This document shows positions 10,014 to 19,276 of a DNA stretch of 64,000 nucleotides, piece after piece (within the stretch, counting starts at the first letter, position 1; each line of letters begins with the position of its first letter). This DNA is from Symsagittifera roscoffensis (taxonomy: Eukaryota; Xenacoelomorpha; Acoela; Convolutidae), in the NCBI RefSeq assembly GCF_963678635.1, contig NC_087063.1:32438599-32502598 (forward strand), written 5' to 3'. The notes below the pieces were generated by a model that had not been told where the DNA came from, did not search any database, and saw only the letters and a list, made by a program, of their open reading frames with translations. The translations under genes were made by a program, and so were the position numbers.

Positions 10014-10648
10014 TAAGTTTGGTTCACCTTGTGTATATGAGTGTGTTGCCCAATATGGTAGTCGTGCGGTGGGATGGGGGGGGTTGGGTTAAAGGGATTT
10101 TCACGTATTTGTTCAGATGTTGGTGTTGAACCTAAGTAATCCGAGAGTATACTTGAGGTGCTACGTTGTGAAAGGAGTGGGGGAGTTTCTGGTAATGTAC
10201 TATTTGGGTTTTCTGAAGTAGTTGGTGTTGTTGATTGGAGTATATCAAATTGAACTCTAGGGGTTTGAAAACTTCTGTTTCGTCGTGGATGTATAACTTG
10301 TCTATTTATTTCGACTGTATTTTGGTTTTGACTAATGTTTCTTATTCTGCTTAATTCTTGTGGTAATTTGGGGTACAAATTATATGTTGGTTCATTTAGG
10401 GGTGCCTGTCGTTGAACTGGTTCTAATGGTTCGGATAAGCGCGCGTGTCGTTCTTCAAAAATGTATGGATTATCTTGAAAAGGAATTCGTGTGCATGTTT
10501 GGGGGTTTTGGGTAGTTGTGGATTTTGCTGGATTTTCTTGGTATGATGTCGGTGAAGACTGATTTTGTGATTGTTGGTTAGCAATTTTTGAAAGTGTCCG
10601 ATTGATTTTTCTAGTGGGAAGATTTATGTTTTTTGTAGTATTCTTCAA
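10013..10648 (-). CDS. Disordered Ser/Thr/Pro/Asn-rich protein, unknown
   Basis: 211 residues, low in hydrophobics, rich in Ser, Thr, Pro, Asn and Gln, with a basic start (KINRTLSKIANQQSQ) and Pro-rich end (NPTPPIPPHDYH). It overlaps the membrane ORF upstream and is followed in another phase by the frame at 9486-10013, of similar composition, so the two may be one broken protein. The composition would suit a glycosylated stalk or a disordered structural protein. No family recognised. Confidence 0.5.
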   Translation of the reverse strand: MKNTTKNINLPTRKINRTLSKIANQQSQNQSSPTSYQENPAKSTTTQNPQTCTRIPFQDNPYIFEERHARLSEPLEPVQRQAPLNEPTYNLYPKLPQELSRIRNISQNQNTVEINRQVIHPRRNRSFQTPRVQFDILQSTTPTTSENPNSTLPETPPLLSQRSTSSILSDYLGSTPTSEQIRENPFNPTPPIPPHDYHIGQHTHIHKVNQT

Positions 10649-10799
10649 AGAAAAGAATTAAAAAGATTGTTGCTAAGGCGAATGTGACTATTGCCTTTTT
10701 TACACATTTGCACATTGTCAGTATTAGGGATGATAAAAATATGATGAAAATTACAAATAGTAAAAGAATATCTGTTCTTCTAAAAATTGTTCGTATCAT
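10611..10799 (-). CDS. Small two-segment membrane protein
   Basis: 62 residues with two strongly hydrophobic stretches (ILLLFVIFIIFLSSLIL near residues 11-27 and IVTFALATIFLILFF near 37-51) and a Lys-rich end. It opens the 3' half of the element and overlaps the start of the next frame (10648) by 38 bases. It may be a signal anchor region of a larger envelope product or a separate small membrane protein. Confidence 0.5.
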   Translation of the reverse strand: MIRTIFRRTDILLLFVIFIIFLSSLILTMCKCVKKAIVTFALATIFLILFFEEYYKKHKSSH

Positions 10800-11629
10800 T
10801 TAAATAGATTGTGAATTATCGTATCTGTGAATATGATCAATGATTTGGGAACGTTGGAGATATATATCAAATAGGGAGTAGAAAATTAAGAAAATACGGC
10901 AAAAAATTATTAAAATGATTAAAAAATTTAAAAGTATCAAATAGAAATATGAACAAAAGTTTGAATAGTATGAAAAATTTTATCGAAAGATTTAAAATTG
11001 CATTTTTTAAGATATTGACTGTTTGAGAGAAAATCATTTAAGAAATGACTTCTTTGTCGAATATTTTTTGTTGTTTGAGGCGAGATTCAAATGTGATCGA
11101 GTTATTTATGGATTTTTTGACAAGTGGGTTGAGTTTTGTGAAAAATTGTTGGAGGCTGATTTTATGGTGTTCGGGAGGTCTTCTTTGCTTTATTTTTATT
11201 TGTCGGGAGATCTGGGGTATTTTTAAAATATTTGTACTTTAGGCCAAATGATTATGGTCCTTTTTTACTTTAGGCTAATTTGTTATTTTTGGTTGGAGGG
11301 TTTTTGAGGTCTGAGTTGGGAAAATTTTGTTGATCTTTGCATTATTAGATAGGGGAGGGTTGCAATATTATGGTGGTATTTATTTTAGTTGTCAAGTCTT
11401 AGCGAGTTGCTTACTTTTGACCTGGAGGTTGTAAAATTATAGTTATAGATATGTCTGGAGTTTAATATCTTTCGGCTAATAGGTTGGTGTTAGAGATATA
11501 GAAGGTGACGGATTTAAGTGAATCCTATTGGCTGAATCTGAACTAAAATTGTTGCGTTTTTGTCAGCATGTTATTTTGAAAATTGAAAGTTCAAAATGAT
11601 CCAGAGGTGTAAAAGTTATTTATTTTAAA
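10800..11629 (-). other. Non-coding spacer between pol and the envelope-like region
   Basis: About 830 bp without a convincing minus-strand frame. Plus-strand frames at 11023-11242 overlap in two phases with no protein-like pattern and appear to be chance. This is where a splice acceptor for an envelope mRNA would be expected, but none can be called with confidence. Confidence 0.5.
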
Positions 11630-12232
11630 TCAGAGTTGTTTTTGAAATTCAACTTTCTTTAATATTTTAGATTGTGGGATGAATGTTTTGTAGTTTTTAC
11701 GTGGTTGATTTCTAAGTCGTGATGATTCTCTATGTTCTGATTTTTCTTCTTGTTCGTGTGGTAGAATTTTTTCTATCATTTTCCTATTTTTTCTCTTTTT
11801 TTGAGGTATTTTTGGGTCTGGCGTTTTTGTATTGTTTTGAGTTGTGGTTTGTTTTTGATTTTGTTTTTCATGATGAACTTTGTGTTGTTCATCTATTTTT
11901 TTTTCAGTATGTGGTTGATTTTGAATAATTTTTAAACCTGTGAAAGAATATAATTGAGTTAATTCGCGTAGTGCGTATTCTTTTGGGTAGTAAGGTAATA
12001 AATCGTTACGATGTTGAACAATTTCTTTTTTAGTTGGATCTGTAAATTTATACGTTAGGTCAGTGGGTTTGGCAGTGATTTGGTATGGTCCTTTTTGAAG
12101 TGGTTGTACTTTCTTAGAGATTCCTTTTTGCGTATTAAAGTTAGGTGTTAAAACAAATGTTCCTATTTTTAAATCTGTGGCTTGTGTAAAGCGTGAATTA
12201 ATTTGATCGTTAATGTTTTGCCTTAGTAACAA
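11630..12232 (-). pseudogene. pol: Integrase C-terminal domain and basic tail
   Basis: 200-residue frame. The first half (KIGTFVLTPNF, then KKVQPLQKGPYQITAKPTDLTYKF, then VQHRNDLLPYYPKE) is the beta-barrel GPY/F-type C-terminal domain of Gypsy integrases, thought to bind DNA. The rest is a Lys/Gln/Glu-rich tail. The stretch 12233-12378 belongs to the same protein by its position but is in other phases, so at least one frameshift divides this part from the core. Confidence 0.75.
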
Positions 12233-12378
12233 TTTCTTTGTTACTTTTTGGTAAATATCATTGTGTTTTTATCTCTATTTAATATCCATTCGGTATGTGT
12301 GCCGGAGGCTAATTTCAGAATTTGTGGGTGATGAAAATGATCTTCATCATGTGTGTGTAAAGGTAGGTTATAAAAAAT

Positions 12379-12999
12379 TTAGTCTTTTTTTGGTTGGCAA
12401 TAACCTTGTGCATTTTTATGGGCATTTGCTGTAAACATAATTGGTTTACGTGGCTTTTGATTAAAAACCATTTCGTATGGTGACATTCCTAAAGTTGTCG
12501 TGATTTGTGAATTGTATGCTAAGGGAAACAATTTTACATCTGCTGACCATTCTGTGTATTTTGTATCATTTCCATTTATGATACATCTGAGATATTCTTG
12601 TAGTGAACGGTTCATACCTTCGACTAAACCGTTTGTCCAAGGTGCATGAGATGTACGTGGTTTATGTTTGATATTATATAAGTGACATAGTGTGATGAAT
12701 TCATTATTTATGAATTCTGTACCGTTGTCTGTAAATAAGATTTCGGGTAATCCGAATTTAGCTATCCAATGTTCATAAAGCTTCGTGTAAGCATAATAAG
12801 CATAACAATGTGGTACTGGGTTGAGTGCCACATAATGTGTGAATGCGTCAACAATGACCATAATGTAGGAGTTTCCTTCAGAAGATGGTGAAATTGGTCC
12901 TTTTGTATCGAATGATATGCGATGGTTAAAATATAAGCTTTGTCCTTTAAAATTTTGTTTTTGTGCAATTTGTTTTTGATTTGGATAAGGTTTGTTCAA
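12379..12999 (-). CDS. pol: Retroviral-type integrase catalytic core
   Basis: 206-residue frame with the full rve catalytic triad: Asp31 in ISFDTKGP, Asp91 in FTDNGTEF and Glu127 in NGLVEGMNRS. The spacing is exactly D-(35)-E. The surrounding blocks (VIVDAFTHYV, FGLPEIL, YNIKHKPRTSHAP, FPLAYNSQ) fit Ty3/Gypsy integrase. The enzyme joins element DNA to target DNA and makes the 4 bp target duplication. This core is open and looks intact, though it would be made only as part of pol, whose upstream frames are broken. A frameshift separates it from the C-terminal part. Confidence 0.88.
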   Translation of the reverse strand: MNKPYPNQKQIAQKQNFKGQSLYFNHRISFDTKGPISPSSEGNSYIMVIVDAFTHYVALNPVPHCYAYYAYTKLYEHWIAKFGLPEILFTDNGTEFINNEFITLCHLYNIKHKPRTSHAPWTNGLVEGMNRSLQEYLRCIINGNDTKYTEWSADVKLFPLAYNSQITTTLGMSPYEMVFNQKPRKPIMFTANAHKNAQGYCQPKKD

Positions 13000-13031
13000 T
13001 TGACATAATATACAATCATTGCATAATACTT

Positions 13032-13409
13032 TTATCCAAATTGGTGCATTTGGGAAATAAAAATTTTGTGTAAAGTTCGAGTTTTTTCTGATCCGGAGTG
13101 TCCTTTAGTATTTTGTGTTTGTGAGATATTAAAAGCTATTAATATCATACTTAAAGGAAGATAGGGAGTTTTAGAATCATTTAATTGATTTTCTAAAAGA
13201 TCTGTATTTTCATTAATTGTTGTGTTATTCAATTTTCGGAAATATCGGAGGAGTGTTTTATTTCCTAAAATTGTGGTATCTGCTTTTACGGGCTTAGTTT
13301 TGTATTTGTGCCATGATTTTAGTTGTCTAATTACTGGGTCGAGATTTTGATATTGTTTTAAAAGTTCAAGTGTAATTTTATCTGTTCGGGGGGAGAAAAA
13401 TATTGTCAA
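13032..13409 (-). pseudogene. pol: Integrase N-terminal zinc-binding region (HHCC), frame-broken
   Basis: The 125-residue frame holds the pre-integrase linker (LDPVIRQLKSWHKYK, then LRYFRKLNN) and a TKGHSGSEKT segment corresponding to the conserved 'H.G..K' of the HHCC finger. The two cysteines, CNDCILC, lie just downstream (about 13005-13023) in the frame that leads into the integrase core, so a frameshift near 13030-13075 separates the His and Cys halves. Confidence 0.7.
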
Positions 13410-13849
13410 CTTCTAGTTTTGATAAGGGAATTGTGTCAAGTGGGTCATGGAGGTCAAAAACTTGATTTATTGTGTATTTTGAATCGTTTGTTTGTATTCC
13501 TGATAAATTTATTTTATCGGTCAGATCTTCTTTTTCAATTAGTGGAAAAAAGTCTTTTTTATGCGAGTGTTGTTTTATTCTTTTTTGTTGAGTATTAGTT
13601 TTTTATCCATTGTGAGTATGGAATTGGTTTGAAAGTTGATGTTCCTAGTAAATCAACTTCGTAGTGATTACTTTGGCAATCTAAGTAAAGTGGGAAACGT
13701 TGTAGATTATTTATCTGTGATTGATCAATGTCAGTTTTTACTGCATATTTGCATTCTAGTCGGGATGATGTTTCATCTTTTGCGAGATAAAATTTAATAT
13801 TTTTTGGTATTTCAACTGTAGTTTTTCGTGTAAGTAATGCAGGTGGGGT
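13410..13849 (-). pseudogene. pol: Connection region between RNase H and integrase (remnant)
   Basis: An open frame from about 13850 starts NTPPALLTRKTTVEI and runs to a TAA at 13595-13597; more stops follow before the next long frame. By position and pattern this is the connection segment that follows RNase H and precedes the integrase zinc-binding domain in Gypsy pol. It abuts the RT fingers directly, in a different phase, which marks the internal deletion. Confidence 0.55.
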
Positions 13850-14566
13850 ATTTCTTTCGCTAGAATTATAACAGAGTTAATGAAGGTGTTATCTTTTGGT
13901 TGTTCTTCTTTAGTTACTGGTAAGATAATTTCGTATTGTTCTAAAATAACAAGTAATCTGTTTACCTTGTCATGTAAGTGAATTGGTACTTTACTGGCTC
14001 TTTGTTTTTTGAAAATTGCGTCGGGTTTTAACGGGAGGTGTAGTGATAAACCAATTTTTCCAACGTCAAATTTTGATGTTGCGTAGACTGTTGAATATTT
14101 TAACACTTGTTTTGCTAATTTATCAAATTCAATTTGTGTAATTTGTGAATGTTCAAAATTAAACATTGTTAAAAATTTTTGTTGTTTTTCCGTGTAATTC
14201 GAATGTTGGTTTAAAATATGGTGTTTTTGTGAAGTAATCTGTGTTTCTTTTTTCATTAATTATGATATTAGTTATGGATAATTCTTTGTCAAGAATTGTT
14301 GATTGGCAAATATCTAATAATTGGAGTATATTATTAACGCGGTAGGCTACTTCACTTATAGGTCAAATTGTAGCATTTGTTTCACAATATCCTAAAAGTC
14401 CTAAGGGTAATGTTATTTGATATGGTGTATTTTTATACACGTGTAATGAAATGATGTCGAAATTCGCATTTTTTGAATATTTTATGGATGAGATCGTAAT
14501 TTTGAAAAATTTGTGGATAGGTTTAAATTCGAAGTCTGACATGAAAAGTTGTTGTTTATTTTGACT
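13848..14566 (-). pseudogene. pol: Reverse transcriptase N-terminal region, cut off before the catalytic core
   Basis: After a segment with one TGA (14363-14365), the frame at 13756-14256 shows the Gypsy RT fingers: VYATSKFDVGKIGLSLHLPL, then VPIHLHDKVNRLL, then TFINSVIILAK. The next expected parts are the palm with its two aspartate motifs (YxDD), the thumb and RNase H. They are absent: within a few codons after VIILAK (about 13850) the sequence switches to material that in this family lies after RNase H. This copy can therefore not make a working reverse transcriptase. Confidence 0.75.
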
Positions 14567-14599
14567 TTTGTTATATTGGTGAACTTGTTTTAATGAAAA

Positions 14600-15514
14600 T
14601 TATATATATTTCCCAATAGTGGTTTCAGGTGTTTCCGTTGCTGATTGTAAATGGGGTAAAATTTTGAGAAGAATGGTGGTTGTTTGTTTAATCTTTGGAA
14701 GAATGTTAGGGTTTGTATTTTTTGTTTTTGTGTATTTATCTTTGATATGAATCTTACTATTTGAGATGTTGATTGTTGGTATATATTTAGATATAAATGG
14801 TATGCCAATGATATTGTGTTTAATATCAGTAATATGAAATATTTGTTTAAATGGTTTGTTTAAAATTTTGTTTTGTTCCATTGTTCTCGTGGGAAGAAGA
14901 AATAATTGGTTTATTCCATAATTTACTATTGTTGATCCTTGCGCTGTTGCTAATTTACTAGAGGTTTCAAGAGGTGTAAATTTTGGATGCAATGTTTTGA
15001 TTTTGTTCCATGTGGGAATATTAATTGTATTTGATTCTGCTCCTGAGTCAATTAAAAAATCAATTTCAAGATCTGGTGGTTAGAATTCTTTATTTTTTGG
15101 ACTCTCTAAGAGAAATGGGATTGTCCAAATTTTTTCTCTTGGTTGTTCTTTTTGTATATTTTGATAAAACTGTTTTGTGTTTGAGCATTGTGTTTCGTCT
15201 TTTTTATCGGGTTTAATTACCGTGTTATTTTCGTTTACTTTTTGTGTAGTTTGTGTATTATCAATGGGTCCAATATAGTAATTGTGGAGGAGTTCAAATT
15301 GATTTTAATATATATATATATGTGAAGTAAAAGGTTGTTCATATATGATAGGTTCATAGTCGTTTTTGACTGTTATCATATTTACAGAGATGGTATTATC
15401 TGTATCACTTTCAGTATCCGATGATTCACAATTTATATGATTTAGTTGTAATTCATTACTTCCTGTGTCATCAATACCTGGGGGGTCTGAAGTTGTTTCT
15501 TCATTTGTTTGCAC
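14600..15514 (-). pseudogene. pol: Pol N-terminal region with retropepsin-type protease
   Basis: The frame from 15514 stops at a TAA inside a short TA repeat (15305-15322), reopens in the same phase, and meets a second TAA at 15080-15082. It then runs open to 14600. Just past the second stop it reads FLIDSGAESNTINIP; DSG (15041-15049) is the catalytic motif of aspartic proteases. A C-terminal HNIIGIPFISKY block matches the conserved ...D.ILG..FL.. end of Gypsy proteases. The two stops show decay, unless they are suppressed. It would cut Gag and Pol in the particle. Confidence 0.75.
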
Positions 15515-15526
15515 TTGATTAACGTT

Positions 15527-17422
15527 TCATCGATGTTTTGGTGTGCTACTTCTGTATCGATGTTTAAAATCGGGATTACGGTTATTAATCCTATGTGGTG
15601 ACTGGGAATAATTTCTGTATCGATTATTGTAACTTGAGTTTCGGTTTTGTGAAATATTTCGTGATCTGTTTTGATAGTTATCATTTGATCTGTGATTATT
15701 CGATCTATTGTATGAGTTATTTCTCGATCTATTGTTTGGGTAATTCTGATTTCGATTGTTTGAATAACTTCTATTTCTATTGTGTGAATAGTTTCTATTT
15801 CTGTTGTATGATGAGTTTCGTGATTGATTATTGGAATAGTGTCTATTCCTTGGGTTTGACTGGGAACTGGATTCAGAAACAAATTCTATTGTATTTGAAT
15901 TCGATCGTGAATGGTTATTTTGGTTATTTTGGCTTTTCGATCGGTTATATATATTTTGTGAGAAATTTCGTGTATTTCCTCGTTCGGGTGATCTACCTCT
16001 ATAACTTGAGTTATATGGTGATTGATTTTTTGTGTAATTTGAGTTGCTTGGAAGTGGTTTTCCTGAACTGTTATTTCTATATATATTTTTGTTTGCTTTG
16101 GTCTTTTGGTCTTTTTTCATGTATTGATAGAATGATTTATTTGGTTCTTTGTGCTTTTGAGGTTTATTCTGATTGTCTTGTTGTTTTTGTCTACATTCGG
16201 AAATACTGTGTCCGTATCGTCGGCAATAATTACACCATTGTTTGAAAGATGGTTTGCCTTTAAAATTTGGATGTTTTCCGTAGATATTTAGTATTTCAGT
16301 GATTTTTTCAATCAGGTCTGTGTCTGATTCTTGTACATTATCTATATGTGTAGTATTTGTTTTAAATCGATTAACATATTGTAGTTTTAGATTTTCTGTT
16401 TCTTCGAGTTTCATTGTGATTTCTGCTTGTTCTAGTTTATCTACTAATTTTCTAAAACCTAAATCTGGTTTTCGAATTGAGGAAGGATGAGATGCTCTCT
16501 TTTTTATAGCTATTTTCCTTATTTGAGGTGTTAAGGTGATCATTAAAATTTCTGTCATTTTTGTGTTTTTGTAGTCATGTGTATTAAGTGAATATGCTTT
16601 TCGAACTAGTGTTTCGATTCGTACTGCTAATTGTTTAATTGTTTCCTTTGGTAATCTGCGAATTTCATTACATAAAATTCTTTGGTGTTGTTTATTTCTT
16701 TCGGAGTCAAACATTTTTGAAAATTCTTGTGTAAATCTTTTCCAGTCTGATTTTATTTCTATAGGTAATACTGAAAACCATTTTTGAGCTGCGCCATCTA
16801 GTGTGGTTTGTATTAGCGCTGTGCGTCTATGTATCCAATTTTGATGTAGTGGCGTATTAATTGGTTCAGGTCCTATGTTTAAAATTAAATAAGCTGTTAC
16901 TGCATTTAGATAATCTTCTACAGAATATTCAGGGTCTGTTCCTGTGAATACCATCAGTGGTTTATTGGATGATATTGATGATCCACCCATGAGGTATAGA
17001 TTCATTGTCATCTGTAGTGATTCTGCGGCATTTGGCTTTTGTGAAAAAATTGAAAGTTGATTTTTTGTTATTTCGTGTTGCTGAAGGTAATATGGAAGCG
17101 GTATTTCATTTTGCATTTGAGTTGGTTGATAAGAATGCATTAACATTGGGTTTTGTGGTTCTATTGGTTGAAAAGATTGTGTGATGAATGGGTTTTGTAT
17201 ATGCATTTGTTGTGGATTTTGTATATCTGTTGGATTTTGTGGGTAAATTTTCATATTTTGAGATGGTTCAGACTGTCGCGATCTCTGTGTGCGATATTTT
17301 TTGGTATATAGTGCAAAAATATCTGGTTGGTAATTATCATCATTATCAGATGAAAAGTAGTTTGTGTTATAAGGTGTATGTTGTTTATTTTTTATTCTGT
17401 TGAAAAAATGGGTAATTTTCAC
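15527..17422 (-). CDS. gag: Gag polyprotein with retrotransposon gag domain and CCHC knuckle
   Basis: The longest frame in the window (631 residues). Residues 1-150 are Gln/Asn/Pro-rich. About residues 155-320 match the retrotransposon gag (capsid) domain pattern: VFTGTDPEYSVEDYLNAVTAYL, then GAAQKWFSVLP near residue 210, and FTQEFSKMFDSERNKQHQR. Near residues 396-410 lies CNYCRRYGHSISEC, a CX2CX4HX4C knuckle that binds RNA. The last ~170 residues are a basic Asn/Arg/Ser/Tyr repeat tail. The frame is intact, unlike pol and the envelope region. It would form the particle shell and package element RNA. It ends at 15527, a few bases before the downstream pol-side frame at 15514. Confidence 0.88.
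   Translation of the reverse strand: MKITHFFNRIKNKQHTPYNTNYFSSDNDDNYQPDIFALYTKKYRTQRSRQSEPSQNMKIYPQNPTDIQNPQQMHIQNPFITQSFQPIEPQNPMLMHSYQPTQMQNEIPLPYYLQQHEITKNQLSIFSQKPNAAESLQMTMNLYLMGGSSISSNKPLMVFTGTDPEYSVEDYLNAVTAYLILNIGPEPINTPLHQNWIHRRTALIQTTLDGAAQKWFSVLPIEIKSDWKRFTQEFSKMFDSERNKQHQRILCNEIRRLPKETIKQLAVRIETLVRKAYSLNTHDYKNTKMTEILMITLTPQIRKIAIKKRASHPSSIRKPDLGFRKLVDKLEQAEITMKLEETENLKLQYVNRFKTNTTHIDNVQESDTDLIEKITEILNIYGKHPNFKGKPSFKQWCNYCRRYGHSISECRQKQQDNQNKPQKHKEPNKSFYQYMKKDQKTKANKNIYRNNSSGKPLPSNSNYTKNQSPYNSSYRGRSPERGNTRNFSQNIYNRSKSQNNQNNHSRSNSNTIEFVSESSSQSNPRNRHYSNNQSRNSSYNRNRNYSHNRNRSYSNNRNQNYPNNRSRNNSYNRSNNHRSNDNYQNRSRNISQNRNSSYNNRYRNYSQSPHRINNRNPDFKHRYRSSTPKHR
15535..15900 (-). repeat. Degenerate tandem repeat coding the gag NRSY tail
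   Basis: Short units related to AACCGAAATCGAARTTAC on the minus strand recur many times and encode repeats of the type NRNRSYSNNRN. The repeat is in frame with gag and gives a strongly basic, Tyr-containing tail after the zinc knuckle, comparable in composition with low-complexity RNA-binding tails. Confidence 0.7.
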
Positions 17423-17936
17423 TATGATCCTGTGTAGGTTGTGGATTATCTGGAAAATTTACTGAATTGATTGATGTTTTTGGGAGATTCCAATAATGTG
17501 AACATACGTGATTTAAATTTTGTGTATTTTTTTTTGGGGGGGGGGGTTGATTTGTTTTTTGTTGGTGAGCATAATTATAGTTGTGTTCTGCAAAAGTGTT
17601 TCTTGTGAACGGTTTTCGTGTTTTTGACGGTATTGTCATTAGTCTATAAGTTTGATAGTCCATATGTGAATATTTTGGAGCAACCGAAGGTTTAACGGTT
17701 GATTGTAAGGTTACCTGTGTTAATGATGTATTTGTATTTCTTGGTGTTGTCAGATTGGGGTGTATTGGTGAAATACTTTGTTGTGTAGTTGTTGCTGTTG
17801 TTTGGACGATTTCTTCATTTATGAAGTGTGATGGTGTTTGAATATCTTGTTGTGTAAGATTTCTTGTTCCATTGAGATTTTCATTATGTATGACTGTTGA
17901 ATTTAAGCTGTTATTTCGTGTATCAGGTAAAATGTA
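17385..17936 (-). CDS. Thr/Asn/Gln/Pro-rich open frame between gag pieces
   Basis: An open frame of about 183 codons with the first Met only at 17663. It is rich in Thr, Asn, Gln and Pro and looks disordered (TTATTTQQSISPIHPNLTT). It includes PPPPKKN, encoded by a run of 11 C followed by 9 A on the minus strand (17527-17546), which is prone to slippage. Its end overlaps the start of the large gag frame (17422) in another phase. It is probably a linker region of the gag polyprotein; whether as frameshift product or decay cannot be told. Confidence 0.5.
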   Translation of the reverse strand, partial: YILPDTRNNSLNSTVIHNENLNGTRNLTQQDIQTPSHFINEEIVQTTATTTQQSISPIHPNLTTPRNTNTSLTQVTLQSTVKPSVAPKYSHMDYQTYRLMTIPSKTRKPFTRNTFAEHNYNYAHQQKTNQPPPPKKNTQNLNHVCSHYWNLPKTSINSVNFPDNPQPTQDHSENYPFFQQNKK

Positions 17937-18015
17937 TTATAATTTATTGGTGTTGCGTCAATGGTTAAGGGTATTACTTTACAGAATCTCTGTGGAAAGA
18001 TATGGTACTTATTGC

Positions 18016-18780
18016 TTAACTCAAGATAACTTGTGGAATATTCAGAAATGCTGGATGAGACCAGTCAGGGTCCCAAACGTAATCTGATTGTTCTGAAAGG
18101 ACAGTGTCATCATTGGTATTTTGGGGTCTGAAATTTTTTCTTGTTTGTGAAATTAAATCTAAATTGTGGGTGAAATAATCTATTATAAACCCTGCTAAAA
18201 TCTTTTGTAAATCATGTTTTGTGTTTTTTGAAACATCTTCTTTAGTAAAATTTTCGCAGATTATGTGTAGAAATGTTGAAAATACTGTGATTTCATTTCG
18301 TACTTTTGTATGTTTGGATGTTTCTGTCGGTGATGTGCTTTGAACTTCTGTTTTTTCCAATATAGATATATAACTATATATTATTGCAAAAACTTTGTTA
18401 GTGAATATGGAGTTTGCTCTTTGTGAATTATGATATTGTATGCTTTTGATATATTCTATAAATACTTTTGAAAATTCTAATTCAATATCGTCTGTTTGAA
18501 TTACATATTTACGATGGGCTGTATTTTGTGTGCTAAATTCTATGGTGTAGATTCCGTATTGCTGTGTTAGATTACATATGTCTTTCAAAGAATGTTCAAT
18601 AATTTGTCTTTTGATTCTTACATCTGGGAATTCTGCTTTGCATGGACTGATTCCTGGTTCAAACAAATTTACGAGTAAGTTCTTACAAAATCGTGTTTGT
18701 CCTCTATCATCGAGTGAATCTATAAGAAAGGGAAAAACTGCTTCTTCATCTGGACTTTCGTCACTTTGAGTGTGGCTCAT
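18016..18780 (-). CDS. 254-residue gag-leader protein, unknown
   Basis: Starts with Met in an acidic N-terminus (MSHTQSDESPDEEAV) and continues as a compact, mostly helical protein with several Cys and aromatic residues, ending near DYVWDPDWSHPAF. It is the most globular-looking product upstream of the CCHC gag. Its position suggests an N-terminal gag or matrix-like domain, but I do not recognise a family. It ends at 18016 and the next gag-region frame opens at 17936 in a different phase, so it could once have been continuous with it. Confidence 0.6.
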   Translation of the reverse strand: MSHTQSDESPDEEAVFPFLIDSLDDRGQTRFCKNLLVNLFEPGISPCKAEFPDVRIKRQIIEHSLKDICNLTQQYGIYTIEFSTQNTAHRKYVIQTDDIELEFSKVFIEYIKSIQYHNSQRANSIFTNKVFAIIYSYISILEKTEVQSTSPTETSKHTKVRNEITVFSTFLHIICENFTKEDVSKNTKHDLQKILAGFIIDYFTHNLDLISQTRKNFRPQNTNDDTVLSEQSDYVWDPDWSHPAFLNIPQVILS

Positions 18781-19276
18781 TTTTTCGTTTGATTACTGTT
18801 AATATATAACTATCAATGTGTCTAATTGGTTGATTCCAATTATACAGGTGTACTGGTTTGTGTTTATATTGCTTTTTTATTCTTCTTTTTCCTCTTTTTG
18901 ATGAATTTGAAATTGTTTCTGAGTCGGAAAAATATAATTGATCATGAATGGGACAATTTTTATCTATTGATTCTTTTAATTTGTATAGTTCGTCTAAATT
19001 GTTGGCTTCTGATTCAGAAAATGCGTTTCTATTTTTTGAAAATCTTTTTTTTGTGATTTGTCTTTGTTTGTTTATAATTTTTCTTTTTATTGTTTGTCGT
19101 TTTGTTCGAATGTATCCAACTGTTTGTGTATGTGGAGTGATTACAAGATCGTATTTTTTGTTATCTATTTCACAATTATGTAAAATGATTGTTTGTTTAT
19201 TTCCTAAATTTTGAATGACATAAGGTTTAAGATGGGGGATGCAAGAAGTTATTAATGATTTTAATTTCCTAGACCT
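18761..19276 (-). CDS. Non-ATG open frame upstream of the first gag-like ORF
   Basis: An open frame of about 171 codons without any Met. It contains a moderately ordered start (LITSCIPHLKPYVIQNLGNK) and a strongly basic middle (RTKRQTIKRKIINKQRQITKKR), then acidic and Ser-rich patches. It ends with TGA at 18761-18763, 20 bases past the ATG of the next frame (18780), so the two overlap in different phases. Either it is entered by splicing (an AG lies just upstream near 19270), by non-AUG initiation, or it is one part of a longer protein now split by a frameshift. Function unknown; the basic region would suit RNA or DNA binding. Confidence 0.5.
   Translation of the reverse strand, partial: RSRKLKSLITSCIPHLKPYVIQNLGNKQTIILHNCEIDNKKYDLVITPHTQTVGYIRTKRQTIKRKIINKQRQITKKRFSKNRNAFSESEANNLDELYKLKESIDKNCPIHDQLYFSDSETISNSSKRGKRRIKKQYKHKPVHLYNWNQPIRHIDSYILTVIKRKNEPHSK

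Noticed and set aside
11023..11242. Two overlapping plus-strand frames of 65-67 codons inside the 17.8 kb element
   Set aside because: Wrong strand for the element, two phases open at once, no motif.
15595..16245. 216-codon plus-strand frame, Tyr/Cys/Phe-rich
   Set aside because: It is the antisense shadow of the gag tail repeats; the gag frame on the other strand has clear domains.
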